This document shows positions 45,385 to 56,508 of a stretch of DNA of 64,000 nt, in pieces. Below the pieces are notes generated by a model. It made no database searches, was not told the DNA's origin, and worked only from the letters and a program-made list of their open reading frames with translations. Each line of letters opens with the position of its first letter. Position 1 is the first letter of the stretch. The position numbers and the translations under genes are program-made. The DNA is from Sialis fuliginosa (taxonomy: Eukaryota > Arthropoda > Insecta > Megaloptera > Sialidae), in the NCBI GenBank assembly GCA_961205875.1, contig OY540817.1, positions 21,363,001 through 21,427,000 on the forward strand. Reading direction: 5' to 3'.

Positions 45385-45572
45385 TTTTATATAAGGTACT
45401 TTTGTTGGAAAGAACTTTTAAAACAATTATCAGATGCTTCCAGACGATCTCTAGATAGAAATATATATATTTATATAGAATAGAAACTTTTATAAACTTT
45501 TGCTATAAAGGAAATTTTAAATACAATTATTAGATTCTTTGAGACGATCTCTAGATAGAAAATATATATGTT
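45385..45572 (+). repeat. Tandem duplication of about 100 bp
   Basis: AGACGATCTCTAGATAGAA occurs at 45442 and 45542, each preceded by ACAATTAT(C/T)AGAT and GAAA-CTTTTAT-type sequence and followed by ATATATAT. The downstream GATCGGTTCAGTGGTTTAG at about 45650 is a familiar arthropod repeat word. Confidence 0.75.
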
Positions 45573-45851
45573 CTTCATTCGTATTTGTTACTATAATTAT
45601 TTTCCTTCGTCTGCGTGGAATTTGTATTGTCAGGATGCCAAATTTCATCAAGATCGGTTCAGTGGTTTAGTTGTGACAGACATTTATAATATAAATATGG
45701 ATGCCAACGATAATGAAAATAATAATTTAAAATTGATCCATTTTCTAATCTTTTAAACATTTCTGCAACTAATTCTAAATGAGATTTGCTACTATAACAA
45801 ACAACCCCTCTCTCTTCATCTGTTTATCTCTCTCATACACGTATACATGAG

Positions 45852-45948
45852 AACGTTTATCCAAGAAGGCCGCAGGCAATTTGTATTTCTCGCGCGAAAC
45901 AGATATTGAAACAACAGCCTCTTCGTGGAATAGGAAAATACAGTGACG
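45852..45948 (+). other. Candidate 97-nt internal exon
   Basis: Upstream is a long pyrimidine tract (CCCCTCTCTCTTCATCTG and on) and a possible acceptor ATACATGAG. Downstream is GTGACG|GTAAGT, a strong donor. One frame is open for all 32 codons and reads basic and Gln-rich, for example RAKQILKQQPLRGIGKYSD. The acceptor sits rather far from the tract. No family is recognised. It lies outside the repeats. Confidence 0.25.
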
Positions 45949-46079
45949 GTAAGTTAAAAAATCTTATAGATTAAAAAAATTAACTTCGCCCAATAAGTGA
46001 ATTAGAATTATGTAAATGTTGATTTTTAAATTTACAATCTGATATGGTAGTATTTACAAAAATTATAATTTACGATGTT

Positions 46080-46275
46080 ATCCGGGGATGTAAATTTAAT
46101 CTGTAATAAAACTATTAAACATTGTTTTTACTTATCGCTCATTACACTCATGAAATTTACACAAAATATCCAAAAAATATACACCTAGATATTCCCCGTA
46201 AAATTCTCTATCCATTAGTGAAAACCGGAATAAAATCTGTTCAGTAGTTACTGAAAAAATTGTGCACATTAATTA
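46080..46275 (+). mobile_element. Helitron-like fragment, sister of 57740-58030
   Basis: ATTTAATCTGTAATAAAACT, ATGAAATTTACACAAAA and ATAAAATCTGTTCAGTAG match the reverse complement of 57740-58030, and the last part also matches 24830-24870. The ends are not defined. Confidence 0.6.
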
Positions 46276-46697
46276 TTATTAACCTTTTTAAGGACCGGCA
46301 TTTTTCAGTTCAAAAGTGATGTCACAGATATGGTCAATTAATTTATAACATGTCCAACTGAATCCTCCCTCCCTTAGTGGCCACTAAAGTGGCCACACCG
46401 ATCCTGTAAATGATATGAAAAAAATATATTTAAATCTTAACATCTAAGAATATATTTTCCTTTTTTTGTACCCACAATTCCTGTCACTGCTTGTGTATAG
46501 CTTGAGCGTGCTAGGAAGAACGTTTATCTGTAATACCTCCATTTATCTGACGGACAGCAGACGTTTGTCCATGTCATCATATCACAAGTACGTTAATAAT
46601 GCCCGCTGAGAAATATTATCACAGATATTAAAAAAAAAATACTTTCATTGTCTCTGCGTTTAGGATATAATTTAGGATTTACCATGCTTAGAGTCGC

Positions 46698-46755
46698 AGG
46701 GTACGTCTAGAGGCGGTTCATGGTCATTTGACAAATCCGCCTCAAGATGTACCCT
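46698..46755. ncRNA. 58-nt hairpin, possible small-RNA precursor
   Basis: The left arm AGGGTACGTCTAGAGGCGG and the right arm CCGCCTCAAGATGTACCCT pair at 16 of 19 positions across a 20-nt loop. Flanks are unpaired. The size is at the short end for a pre-miRNA. No known miRNA is recognised. It could equally be a tiny inverted-repeat relic. Confidence 0.25.
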
Positions 46756-46964
46756 ACTTCTGGGATTCTGATTGTTAACCGCGACTTTTAATATTATATG
46801 GAGCGTACATTTATTACTTTAAGCATTTAAGGGAGGGGATTTATCAAATCTTACGTGGGGGGGAGATCAAAGCTTTACTAAGGAATTTTTTTTCTATTTA
46901 ATTATTTGCACTATTATTGGAATTAATTAACAGGAGGGAGGTGTAAAAATCTCACAAACACTTA

Positions 46965-47392
46965 TAAGGCGGCTATTACACTATCAAATAAATATGTCAA
47001 AGATCTTTGACAAAGATTTGATCATATTTCTTTGATAAAATACGAGATTTTGTTTTATTACACTACATAAAATATTTGACAATATTTTCTCAATAATATC
47101 TAGGGATATTTTCTTCTTTTTTGGTGCCTTTTGAAGATTATCATATAATACTGGATTTTGTTGATATTCATATATTAATAATTATGTAACTGTAACTATC
47201 ATTGATAACTTGGTAGTCGCCATTTTGTTTTTGACGTCAAAAAACTTTGATCAAATATAAGAGACTGTCATTAACTATGATCATAGAAATATTATGAAGG
47301 TAAATATTATAAAAGTTGACTTATTACACTGTCATATTTCTTTGATCAAAGAAATTTTATCATATTTCTTTGATAGTGTAATAACCGCCTAA
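46965..47392. mobile_element. PIF/Harbinger-like MITE with TAA duplication
   Basis: The element 46968-47389 starts GGCGGCTATTACACTATCAA and ends TTGATAGTGTAATAACCGCC. TAA flanks both ends (46965-46967 and 47390-47392). A 3-bp TWA duplication with GG-starting ends fits PIF/Harbinger. TTTCTTTGATCAAAGAAA sits just inside the right end. It is 422 bp and noncoding. Confidence 0.8.
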
Positions 47393-48265
47393 GGAGAGAA
47401 GATATATTTTTTTAAATAACTGTTTTGCCTTTCAGCTTAATCTGTAAAATGACAAAACAAAAAATAGGTATATATATCAAAAAAACTGAATCCAATATTT
47501 TTTTCAATCTCTCATTTTGTTTTATGCTTTTTTTTATCTCGTACTTGTACACTGGAATTCAATTTAAAAAAAAAGTATAGCACAAATAAACTAATATGTT
47601 TGTCTGTCATTCCGCTAAATAAGATGTCATTTTTTGTTTTGCTTTCACTGATTCAACCCCCCCTCCCCCTCCCCCCAACATACATATATCTGTTTTGTCA
47701 GAGAGTATCGATTATACATTATGAAATAAACTTCTAGTAGTGAAAGGGGTGAGAACGGGGAAGATTTAAAAAAAAAGTCAGTCACACACAAACATATACA
47801 AATTGTGTTTTTGGATTGTCTGCAGTAGTTAATGTACTTTTTGCTAGAGGAACAAACTTTTGTAGAGAAAGAAGTATATAAATGATCTTTTCATCATTTT
47901 GTTTGTAAAATTTGTTTTAGCTATTTATTTATTCAAAGTTCTGATAGAGGAAAATGTTTTTTTGGTAACTCCATATCTAGAATCAACATGATTTTACATT
48001 TTTCTATGTCTAAAATACTATCAATCTCACTGTGTTACAAGAAAAATAAATTTTTTAAATATAACTTAATTCTAGCCTAACCTAAATTTTATTTCTATAG
48101 ACATGTGGAGTATTGCAAACCCCAATCAGGCTTGGAAGTGTGTTCTATTCACGTCTTAAAAAAATTTCGTATGAAAATTGTTAAAATGAGCATTATATAT
48201 TAAATTTCTTCAGTAACCCACCTAAAAGTTTACATTTTCTGAAAGAGAACATTACAGTCTCCATA
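47393..48265. other. AT-rich DNA with a C run, no feature
   Basis: CCCCCCCTCCCCCTCCCCCC lies near 47657-47676. Nothing else was recognised. Confidence 0.45.
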
Positions 48266-48862
48266 TTAACTTACAAGGGGAAGCAACAGCACGATCCATG
48301 AGAATTTCAATGAGCTTGTGGTATGTCAAACTAGAGCAAAAATAAAAAGACACGTGTCCAACAATTTGATCTCATAGGCCTTAATTACAAAGATAATTAA
48401 CTTTGAAAATTTGTGTATTCAATATAACCGTGTATTATGTTCACTCGAAATATAAGTGTGTTGGCCCTACGGTCAACGCGCTGGCGTCTCGCCTGGTTTT
48501 AAGATTTTGATTTTAATTTTTATTTACAATTATTTTTTATTTTTTTGTACACATTACCTCTCCCACTTGCGTAAAAATCGATAAATTAGACAAAATAAAA
48601 CATATATTATTATTGACAATAGATGTTTGTGGTTTCTTTCAAGTTTGTTTTTTATTAACACTTTTCAATTTATTAATTAAAAACTAATGAGTTGTGTCAA
48701 TAATAAATTAAATTTACTTTAAAACAAATTAATAATTATGTACTGGCGTATATATCAATATTTTCATTGTCACGTGTCTTTTTATTTTTGCTCTAGTTTG
48801 ACATACCACAAGCTCATTGAAATTCTCATTAACCGTGCTGTTGCTTCCCCTTGTTAGTTTAA
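48266..48862. mobile_element. Element with 87-bp inverted ends, TTAA-flanked
   Basis: The left arm 48270-48355 (CTTACAAGGGGAAGCAACAG onward to ACACGTG) pairs with 48770-48857. TTAA lies at 48266-48269 and 48859-48862. The two arms differ at only a few bases. The middle 410 bp contains a tRNA-like piece. The superfamily is unsure; TTAA hints at piggyBac. Confidence 0.7.
48456..48502 (+). ncRNA. tRNA-like 5' half inside the TTAA element
   Basis: GTGTTGGCCCTACGGTCAAC then GCGCTGGCGTCTCGCCTGG resembles the D-arm and anticodon-arm order of a tRNA or tRNA-derived SINE, with a box A-like TGGCCCTACGG. It stops at a poly-T/AT stretch and no box B follows, so it cannot be a working tRNA. Confidence 0.3.
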
Positions 48863-49631
48863 TATCGATTGGTTTTAATTTTCTGTTATAAAACTATAAA
48901 TATAGTTAAATTTGTCGATTTCATCCCATTTTTATTTGACGGCAACGCACTACAGATCGCAAAACGTAATAAATCAACAGCAATCCTCTTGAATTCACTT
49001 CATCTACTATCAGAATAGCACGAGGTAAAAAAAATTGCAGTTGAATTAAGGGGTGCGCATTGTATTTTATTTTATGACTAAAAAATTTGAAAATTCATAG
49101 TAGCAGCGATACCCTAAGGAAAACAAAAACAGTACGTTTTGACTCTATTAATTGTTATGTTATTCCACTTATTCTGGCTGCAATTCCTTTAAAATTAAAT
49201 GTTCTGTGCAAATAAGTACTATTAAGAATTACGAATCGACATTTATATTAAACGATCACCACATATAATTAGTTTTAATTCAAAGTCCTTTCAAACAACT
49301 TCATATAAAGTTTTGTAAAGATTTCCAGCTGTGATTTACTCTGCAATCATCCATCAAATTCAATTTACGGTTAGAAATTTATTTTTATTTTCTCTAAGTA
49401 ATCTGATTATAACTGTCACAGTAAAAAGCAAAGAAAAACTTTATCCGTTTCCAATAGCGTGTACTTGTATATAAACGTACCGATAGCTCAGTGGTATCAT
49501 TAAGAATTTAAGAACCCATTTAGTAACGATTAGCTGTTGTAATATCACGTTGTTGAAAAGGTCATGTCGCATTTTCGACAACATATGGCGCTAGTTCATT
49601 TTTGAGATACTGGAGTCAATCACATCTATGT
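48863..49631. other. Unique AT-rich DNA with a box A-like word
   Basis: CCGATAGCTCAGTGGTATCA at about 49481 contains TAGCTCAGTGG, an exact tRNA box A match, but no box B or closing stem follows. It may be the remnant of a tRNA-derived SINE. The rest shows no feature. Confidence 0.3.
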
Positions 49632-49925
49632 TATAATGTACTGACACCAGTCTTGGACGCTTTAATAGCAAGGTATATACTGTTTTTGGGATTAATAGGC
49701 TTCTTTTTTGTAATTCTCATGAACTTGAAATTGCAAATAAAACTAGCATCTCTTTATTAAATTAATTTAATTACCAAAGTCCGCAAATATAGTTTGTTTT
49801 TTAAATTAAGGCCTTTCATTTTGTTTATGTATTTTTCTCCAGTAATGTACAAAATAAAACCAATAATGGGCACACAACTTGCTAATGATTACTAAATGAT
49901 AAGTACTACGACACAAAAGTGTATT
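49632..49925 (+). mobile_element. Fam-A copy 8, 3' truncated
   Basis: ATGTACTGACACCAGTCTTG then GACGCTTTAATAGCAAGGTA belongs to the same end subtype as the 2.5-kb array. It stops after AGTACTACGACACAAAAG. Confidence 0.88.
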
Positions 49926-50407
49926 TCTCGGAAATGAAAATCAAAAGTAAGCCAAAATTTTGTAAATAACTAAAGATATAGTCAAAATAATATTAACATT
50001 GTAAGTATAAGGGTAAATTTATTTAATATTATGTTCTTATAATCTTTTTTTAGTTATATACAAAATTTCGGCATACTCTTGAATTTTGCTTTAATTTTCC
50101 TAAAAATTTTACGAATCGCGCAAAATTTCTCTTTTTCTATTATATAGCGAACCTTGTTGCTCATCGAGAAATACCTTAAATAAGAAATATAAAAAATAAG
50201 GTACGACACATATAATATAAATCAGTTCAACTGTAGGTATTCTTAAAGAAACTGATCTAAAAAAAAATACCACTCATATTTTTTTTATAATTGCTTCCAA
50301 TACAAAAAAAAATCGCTTTCATCTCCTGGCGCATTTTTCTTTTCACAAAAGACGGACAACTACCCCTAACAAACTACTTTCATTTCTTGCGGTTTTTTAT
50401 ATCTGGC

Positions 50408-50625
50408 CAACGCACACACACACACATCGCCCGTGTGAAACACCTTCCCCCTCCACACCATTCCATTAGGTTTTTCATTTAATGTTCGTTGTTGTCGACT
50501 TCGCCATTTCGCGTAATGTAAAATCGATAGCTGCGTGTATGACGAGCTTGTTGCACACATACACTCACACTCACACACACACACACACACACACATACAC
50601 ACACACACTCGTAAATACACGTGCG
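50408..50625. repeat. (CA)n microsatellites
   Basis: Pure CA runs at about 50411-50426 and 50568-50606 with related words around. The frames across them on both strands are artefacts. Confidence 0.95.
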
Positions 50626-50759
50626 CATAGACACATATGCAGGGTTGAAACAGAATATTTTAATGGCTCTAATAGAATTAAGATAAGTACCCACTCGCAT
50701 TTTTGCATTTTAATGAATATGGTATTTGACTGTACATTGTTTTCATTTTAAAATCTCTA

Positions 50760-51145
50760 TACAGTGTATTCCAAGATGGTTAAGACATAGGAAAAACATG
50801 AGAGCAATTAGAAGTGTTGTAGTAACCTTTGGTCAAATTTAACGATGTTTGATTGGTGCATTTTGAAATGCCGCCACAAAATTTATTAAAATAGTCATTA
50901 GTATTTTGTTTTCAAATTTATATCTGCCAAAAAATATTATTATAATTTTATCTAGGATGCTTATTTTTTATAAAAGTTGAAAACACAATACTGTTGATTA
51001 ATTTAAAATTTATCAGTTAGTTTCGAGGCGGCATTTCAAAATGCACCAATCACACATCGTTAAATTTGACCAAAGGTTACTACAACATTTCTAATTGTCC
51101 CCATGTTAAATTTCCTATGTCTTAATCAACTTGGAATACACTGTA
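50760..51145. mobile_element. Fam-C mariner-like MITE, copy 2
   Basis: The element 50762-51143 lies between TA dinucleotides and has the same long inverted arms as copy 1 at 14756. The left arm has a few changes (AAGATGGTTAAGACATAGG, GATGTTTGATTGG). Its right end touches the Helitron-like start at 51146. Confidence 0.9.
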
Positions 51146-51350
51146 TATAAAAATGAATGTTCGTTTGTATGAGGCTTAAAGACTCGGGAATTACTGAACC
51201 GATTTCAATGTGGTTTAGATAATTTTTCTGAGCAAATTGTGGCTATTAATATTTTATGAAAACCTAAGATTTAACATCAAAAAACTAAAAAAATCTTTAT
51301 CAAGTCGTGTTTTGTCATTTATGTATGTATAACACCGGGTCCAATGTGTT
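51146..51350 (+). mobile_element. Helitron-like 5' fragment
   Basis: TATATAAAAATGAATGTTCG then TTTGTATGAGGC and TTACTGAACCGATTTCAAT match the minus strand of 24715-25240. It runs to TAACACCGGGTCCAATGTG, with a central part deleted. Confidence 0.6.
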
Positions 51351-51695
51351 ATTATTTGTATGCTTTCTTTGTATCTTTTCCAGAATAATGTCGAAAAAAT
51401 GCTAATAATATAATCTTTTTCTATTCAAATGAAAAATTTCCCTCCAAAATGCTCATTTAGCCACGTTGTATGCGTCACGTTAGTTACTACTTAACAAACT
51501 AGAACCAACCAATAGGGATCGAGTATTGTGACGTTTAACATATTTTCTGACGTCAGTTCTACTAGACGCGTTTGTGATAACGTAAAAAAAATTACAATTT
51601 TAAATTAGGTAAATTTATTTATTGCTCTATGATTATTAGTTCCGTAAATAAAAGCGATATATTTCATTGTAAACATTTAAAGGCTCCTAGTTAAG

Positions 51696-52077
51696 CTTAA
51701 TCCCAATGGCGTAGAAATAGGGCCCGCACGAAGAGGGCCCCGGAAAACCAAAAAAAGTACGTATACGCATAAAAAAACTAATAATAAAATAAAAATTACA
51801 CACATAAATTAATAAAAATCTTATTTAAGAAGTACTTTGTCACAATCCTGTCTTAAGGCTCTTGATTTACTTAATATAGAACTTGAATATTAATTTGTGC
51901 AGATAAATTTTGATTAATAGAAGTTATTATTTAAACAAATGCTGATTTTTATTAATAACAAGAACACAGCATTGCATATAATAATGGAAGTTTAGGGAGA
52001 TATATTTTTTAATAGGTGGCCTCCAAAAAAAATTTCGAGCGGGCCCCCGTTCTCTTAGCTACGTCACTGCTTAATCC
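51696..52077. mobile_element. Fam-H hAT MITE with perfect CTTAATCC duplication
   Basis: The element 51704-52069 starts CAATGGCGTAGAAATAGGGC and ends TCTTAGCTACGTCACTG. CTTAATCC flanks both sides (51696-51703, 52070-52077). GGGCCC-rich segments lie inside each end. It is 366 bp. Confidence 0.9.
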
Positions 52078-52300
52078 TGTCCTGTACAGTCGACTGTCGA
52101 CGCTGTACAGCCGGAAAAGAAACGATAAATTAAAAATTAAACCAATTCTTAAGTCGGTCTTTTGTACACCGGTAATAGCTGTGAAATATTCCTTACCACG
52201 CGCGCACTGACGATCTTTACGAGTAACAATTACCGCTCGTGGATTATGATTTATTGTATGTAATTTCCATCCCCGTGCATGCATTCACAATAATATATAC
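52078..52300. promoter_or_regulatory. GC-richer unique block with a small palindrome
   Basis: GTACAG(TCGACTGTCGAC)GCTGTAC at about 52085-52108 is a nested palindrome. The block to 52280 is non-repetitive, with CACGCGCGCACTGACG. Frames on both strands are short and unrecognised. It may be regulatory; the evidence is weak. Confidence 0.2.
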
Positions 52301-52447
52301 TGTTTACTGATTTGGGCTCGGATAAATGATTAACTCTATTAATAAATTGGTATGTGTTTGAAGACTTTTCAATCAAAAAACATTAACATTCTATATTTGA
52401 TCATTTATATCAAGAGCTATTTTATGTCGAAGAAAGATGTATATTGA

Positions 52448-52932
52448 AAATTTTTAAGTAAATGTACCTACTGAATTAGAAATATGTGTTGATATTTGAT
52501 TACTACCATTTATGAATATTGATCTATATACATTTAACTGTCTTACAGCGTGATTTGATGACAATCAGCCAATAGGTGTCAAAATGGAGGACATTTAAAC
52601 TAATTATTAGTATAATTTATTAATTAATTATTATATAATCATAGCAACTGCTTTTGATTCTTTCTTTTATATCTTTTGTGTCGCAGTACTTATCATTTTA
52701 TAATCATTAGCAAGTGTCCATCACTGCGTGTTAATGACATTACTGTAGAAAAAACATAAACAAAATAAAAGACTATAATTTAAAAAAACAAACTATATTT
52801 GCGGACTTTGGTAATTAAATTGATTAAATTAAGTGTTATTTGTTTTATTAGTAACATGAGTTCATGAGAATTACAAAAAAACAAGCCCATCAATCAAAAA
52901 AAATGACCATAACTGGTACCATGACCTTACTT
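52448..52932 (-). mobile_element. Fam-A copy 9
   Basis: It starts in the AAATGTACCTACTGAATTAG segment and ends CATAACTGGTACCATGACCT. The CTTGGATATGACC terminus is missing. An internal stretch near ACTGCTTTTGATTC is shortened. Confidence 0.9.
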
Positions 52933-53761
52933 ATAAGTTAATAGATTATAGAAAAAAACTTTTATTATCTTCTGACATATAAAGATAAAATAAAACTTCC
53001 CGAATGCATCACTATTCATTTTTTTGACACTATTCCCTCTACTATACCATAGATAAAATAACACAATTCGATACCCTGTAGAAACCTTTTCGTTTAAACT
53101 CAAATTCTTTATAATATCAGTCATAATTATATCAATTCCATTAACAATTAATTTAAACGACTCAAATTACCACAAAAATAACTGTCCACTTTTTTTCCTC
53201 TGAAAACGAATTATTTGTTGAATAATTTTTAACCCAAACTGAAAAAAAAAAATCCTTACAAGTTCAAACTGATTAAACCTTTAAACAATTTATATCCTAC
53301 CCTCTTCTCTCTAAAAGCTCGTAAACAAGGAACAATGGAAGAGGGGATCGTCTGTACCGGAGTCCGGAGTAACAATGTCCTCTGTTGTAACGCGTATGTC
53401 TGACACAAATTCAACAATATTCTGTCCAAATCCGGATTAATTGTTCCATGACTGACACAGGTATATATGTGTGTTACCGGTGCTCTGAAAATAGGTTTAA
53501 TTTATATAATACGGCTTTGTGTGTTTATACAACCAACCCCCCACCCCCTCCTTCTCAATGATATTATGTTTTATTTGTACCCAAGCAAATTACGTAGGAT
53601 GTTATTGTTTATTATTGCATTATGCATGGACGTGAAAACATTTCGAATTAAATTTAATTTGATTTGAATATGGTTTTAGAAAAAAAATTAACAGTTGATT
53701 TAACTAATACATATTTCAATACATTGCATTTAAATCAAGGCTTATGTTTTAAATTTAAAAC
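52933..53761. other. AT-rich DNA, possible relic frame
   Basis: At 53310-53440 a pyrimidine tract (CCTACCCTCTTCTCTCTAAA, ending AAAAG) is followed by about 40 open plus-strand codons ending at TAA near 53438. It is GC-richer than its surroundings but has no donor and no recognised product. Confidence 0.3.
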
Positions 53762-54242
53762 AAATAAGGTCTTGGATATGACCCCAGTAATGGCTATTTT
53801 TTTATTAGAAATATATTTGTTCATATTTGATTAGTACCTTTTCTGAATATTAATCTATATACATTTAACTGTCTTACAGCGTGATTTGATGACAATCGGC
53901 TAATAGGTGTCAAAATGGTGGACATTTAAAGTAATTTTTAGTATAATTTATTTATTAATTATTATATTATCATAATAACTGCTTTACATTGTTTCAAATT
54001 TGACGATTCTTTCTTTTATATCTTTTGTGTCGTAGTACTTATCATTAGCAAGTGTCCATCCACGCAGTAGTTTTACTTTATCCATTATTGGAGAAAAAAC
54101 ATAAACAAAAAACTATATTTGCGAACTTTGGTAATTAAATTGATTAAATAAAGAGTTACTTGTTTTATTAGTAACATGAGTTCATGAAAATTACAAAAAC
54201 TATAAACCTTGCTCTTATAGCGGCCTTAAGTACCTTATTTGT
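53762..54242 (-). mobile_element. Fam-A copy 10
   Basis: AATAAGGTCTTGGATATGAC lacks the ACTGGCACCAG part of the terminus. The other end is TAGCGGCCTTAAGTACCTTA. The flanks ACAAATAAGG and CCTTATTTGT mirror each other. Confidence 0.9.
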
Positions 54243-54372
54243 ATTTTAAAATATCAAAACTATAATATGAAATCGATATTATTTAGTATTGTGAAAAATA
54301 TTGATATTCAATACAGTTGTTTCAATTTTTGTTATTGAATGATTAAATCACAAATATATGAATTAATTAAAC

Positions 54373-54525
54373 TTCTAGGTCAAGCTTGTCCAACCCGCGG
54401 CCCTCGAGGATAATTTAAAAAAAATTTATATTGAAAGTAGTATGACTAAAAAAAAAAAAAAATGAAATTAATTCAAATTTCTACTATGCGGCCCAGAAGG
54501 TTCGACACCTATGTATGTTCTAGGT
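54373..54525. mobile_element. Fam-H short hAT relic with TTCTAGGT duplication
   Basis: The element 54381-54517 starts CAAGCTTGTCCAACCCGCGG followed by CCC and ends near GCGGCCCAGAAGG plus TTCGACACC. TTCTAGGT flanks both sides (54373-54380, 54518-54525). The GTCCAACCCGCGGCCC start is a known style of hAT terminus. Confidence 0.75.
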
Positions 54526-54874
54526 AATTAGTTTATAACATTTCGATCTATCAAAATTCAATTCCAGCCTTGCGTCGAAATTTGCCGGCAAAATAACATG
54601 GTATCGAGTGATTATAATTTGTAAATGTTCACCAATCTGAACGAATGTCAGGAAATTTGATTATTTTTAAAAGTCACGAAAATGCCGTGATAATTACAGT
54701 ATTCTCGTTGAAAAATTGACACATAAGCGAAAAGTTGCATTCGACGTGTTCCTTTTTTTTCGCAAATTAAAATATAATTGGACAGTGAAAATATTATTAT
54801 AAAATGATAAAGGTTTGACTGATGAAATCTAACAATTTCTTACGGATTTTTAAATTAGCCACTTAGATATAAGT

Positions 54875-55035
54875 CTTCAGGCTTCCGCGGTGATCTTGAT
54901 ATGGACCTTGGCTTCTGGGTGTAAGTCGCGTCGGTTTGGTCGTTTTATCGGTTAACGTTTCATCACACATTGCAGTGGACATCTTCAGGGCTCTTTTAAA
55001 AGACGAAAAGCCCTGAAGTTGTCCACTGCAATGTT
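54875..55035 (-). mobile_element. Fam-E copy 2
   Basis: CTTCAGGCTTCCGCGGTGAT through TGGCTTCTGGGTGTAAGTCG to CATTGCAGTGGACATCTTCA. After AGGGCTC it continues into an inverted echo (AGCCCTGAAGTTGTCCACTG), so the end is a small hairpin. Confidence 0.8.
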
Positions 55036-55117
55036 ATCTAAATCATTTTTGAGGGGGCTACAAGAAGAATTTCCGATATGAAGTTTTTTTACATTCGTTG
55101 TAAATCATACTGTATTA

Positions 55118-55460
55118 TACAGTGTATTCCACAGGAAATTTAACATGGGGACAATTAGAAATGTTGTAGTAACCTTTGGTCAAATTTAACGATGTGTGAT
55201 TGGTGCATTTTGAAATGCCGCCTCGAAACTAACTGATAAATTTTAAATTAATCAACAGTATTTTGTTTTCAACTAAGTCAACATCCTAGATAAAATAATA
55301 ATAATATTTTCTGGCAGATATAAATTTGAAAACAAAATACTACTTACTATTTTATTAAATTTTATTGCGGCATTTCAAAATGCACCAATCACACATCGCT
55401 GAATTTGACAACACTTCTAATTGAATTTCCTATGGCTTAACCAACTTGGAATACACTGTA
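55118..55460. mobile_element. Fam-C mariner-like MITE, copy 3
   Basis: The element 55120-55458 lies between TA dinucleotides. It is shorter than copies 1 and 2 because GTTGATTAAGACATAG is missing from the left arm and about 25 bp from the right arm. Its centre is inverted relative to copy 1. Confidence 0.88.
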
Positions 55461-55499
55461 TATGAAACTAAATCAAGAATTGAACTGTCAAATATATTA

Positions 55500-55960
55500 T
55501 TGTAGAAACAAAAACGCAAATTCCAATTATCTCAGAACAAGCAGATTGTGTTTCAAGCCATTTGCAGAAGCAACGCCGGCTTAATTATCGATATAATTAA
55601 ATAACAGTTCCATAAGGAATCGCGTTAACTATGCGATTCAAACATAACCTAAGATTATTCCTCCCATAGCCAATAGGAGAACGAATGTCTAACTTGCGTC
55701 ACCGAATTTCTTTTGCGTCCATTTGCATATCGCAAAGAGGACTATTAATTTGTAGATTAAAGAACCGACGCAGTCGTGGGTTATATTTAGGTTTTACTGA
55801 CATCTATGTTGTTACTTTATTTTACCCCGACGCTATTTCTGTTCTCCAAGGTCGGGCATGTTCGTATTTCGTATGTGCGATGTAGAACGCATACCATCTT
55901 TGCGCTATTTGCGGTATTTATCTTGTAATTTATTGCACGGTTATTGATTGTACTGTATAG
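55500..55960. other. Unique GC-moderate block, unrecognised frame
   Basis: A 66-codon plus frame at 55685-55885 starts at ATG in a fair context (GAACGAATGTC) and is basic at the start (MSNLRHRISF). It matches nothing I know. The block is non-repetitive. It might be an exon or regulatory DNA. Confidence 0.2.
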
Positions 55961-56035
55961 GATTTAGTTTGCTTTCAGTTAAACTTAAGTATACAAGGAA
56001 TGCTTCAAGATGCAGTGGATTACATATTATTATAT

Positions 56036-56508
56036 GGTGTATTCCATGTTGATGGATTTAACATGGAGAAAATTACAAGTGTTGTAGTAACCTTTGTACA
56101 TTTTGAAATACCAGGGCTTCGAACCGTTATTTTTTTGTTTCGGTGTTCGTTCCGCAAAAAATAACGGTTTTTCCGGTTTTTTCGGTTTTCGGTCCAGCTC
56201 CGAGTGATTAATTAAAAATTTTTTTTACCATAATTTAGAATATTTTATGGTACTTGTATGATAGTCCGAACGACAATTGAAGTGGCAAATAAGATCATGT
56301 TCACGCGTATTTTAACATGTACTGAACCGTAAAAACCGATATTTTTATTTCGGTTCTGTTCCGGTTTTCGTTCCGGCAAAAAATAACGGATTTTTCAATT
56401 TTCGGTTTACGGTTCAGTTCTGGTGCGAAGCCCTGAAATAAATTGATAATTTTTTATTTTCAATTTTAATAAAGAATTAAATACATTCTAGATAAAATAA
56501 TAATAATA
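56036..56508. mobile_element. Fam-C copy 4, interrupted and truncated
   Basis: The left arm GTGTATTCCATGTTGATGG to ACATTTTGAAATAC is cut at 56111. After a Fam-D insert the Fam-C centre resumes (TTGATAATTTTTTATTTTC to CTAGATAAAATAATAATA) until Fam-B begins at 56509. The right arm is absent. Confidence 0.75.
56112..56435 (-). mobile_element. Fam-D hAT MITE, copy 3
   Basis: It starts CAGGGCTTCGAACCGTTAT and ends GTTCTGGTGCGAAGCCCTG, with many AACGG(A)TTTTTC and CGGTTTTCG words. It is inserted in Fam-C. The flanks (TGAAATAC, AAATAAAT) do not form a clean 8-bp duplication, so some flanking sequence was probably lost. Confidence 0.8.

Noticed and set aside
49477..49500. Intact tRNA gene
   Set aside because: TAGCTCAGTGG is a box A match, but there is no box B, anticodon arm or acceptor stem.
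50479..50751. CA-rich frames on both strands as proteins
   Set aside because: They are readings of the CA microsatellite.
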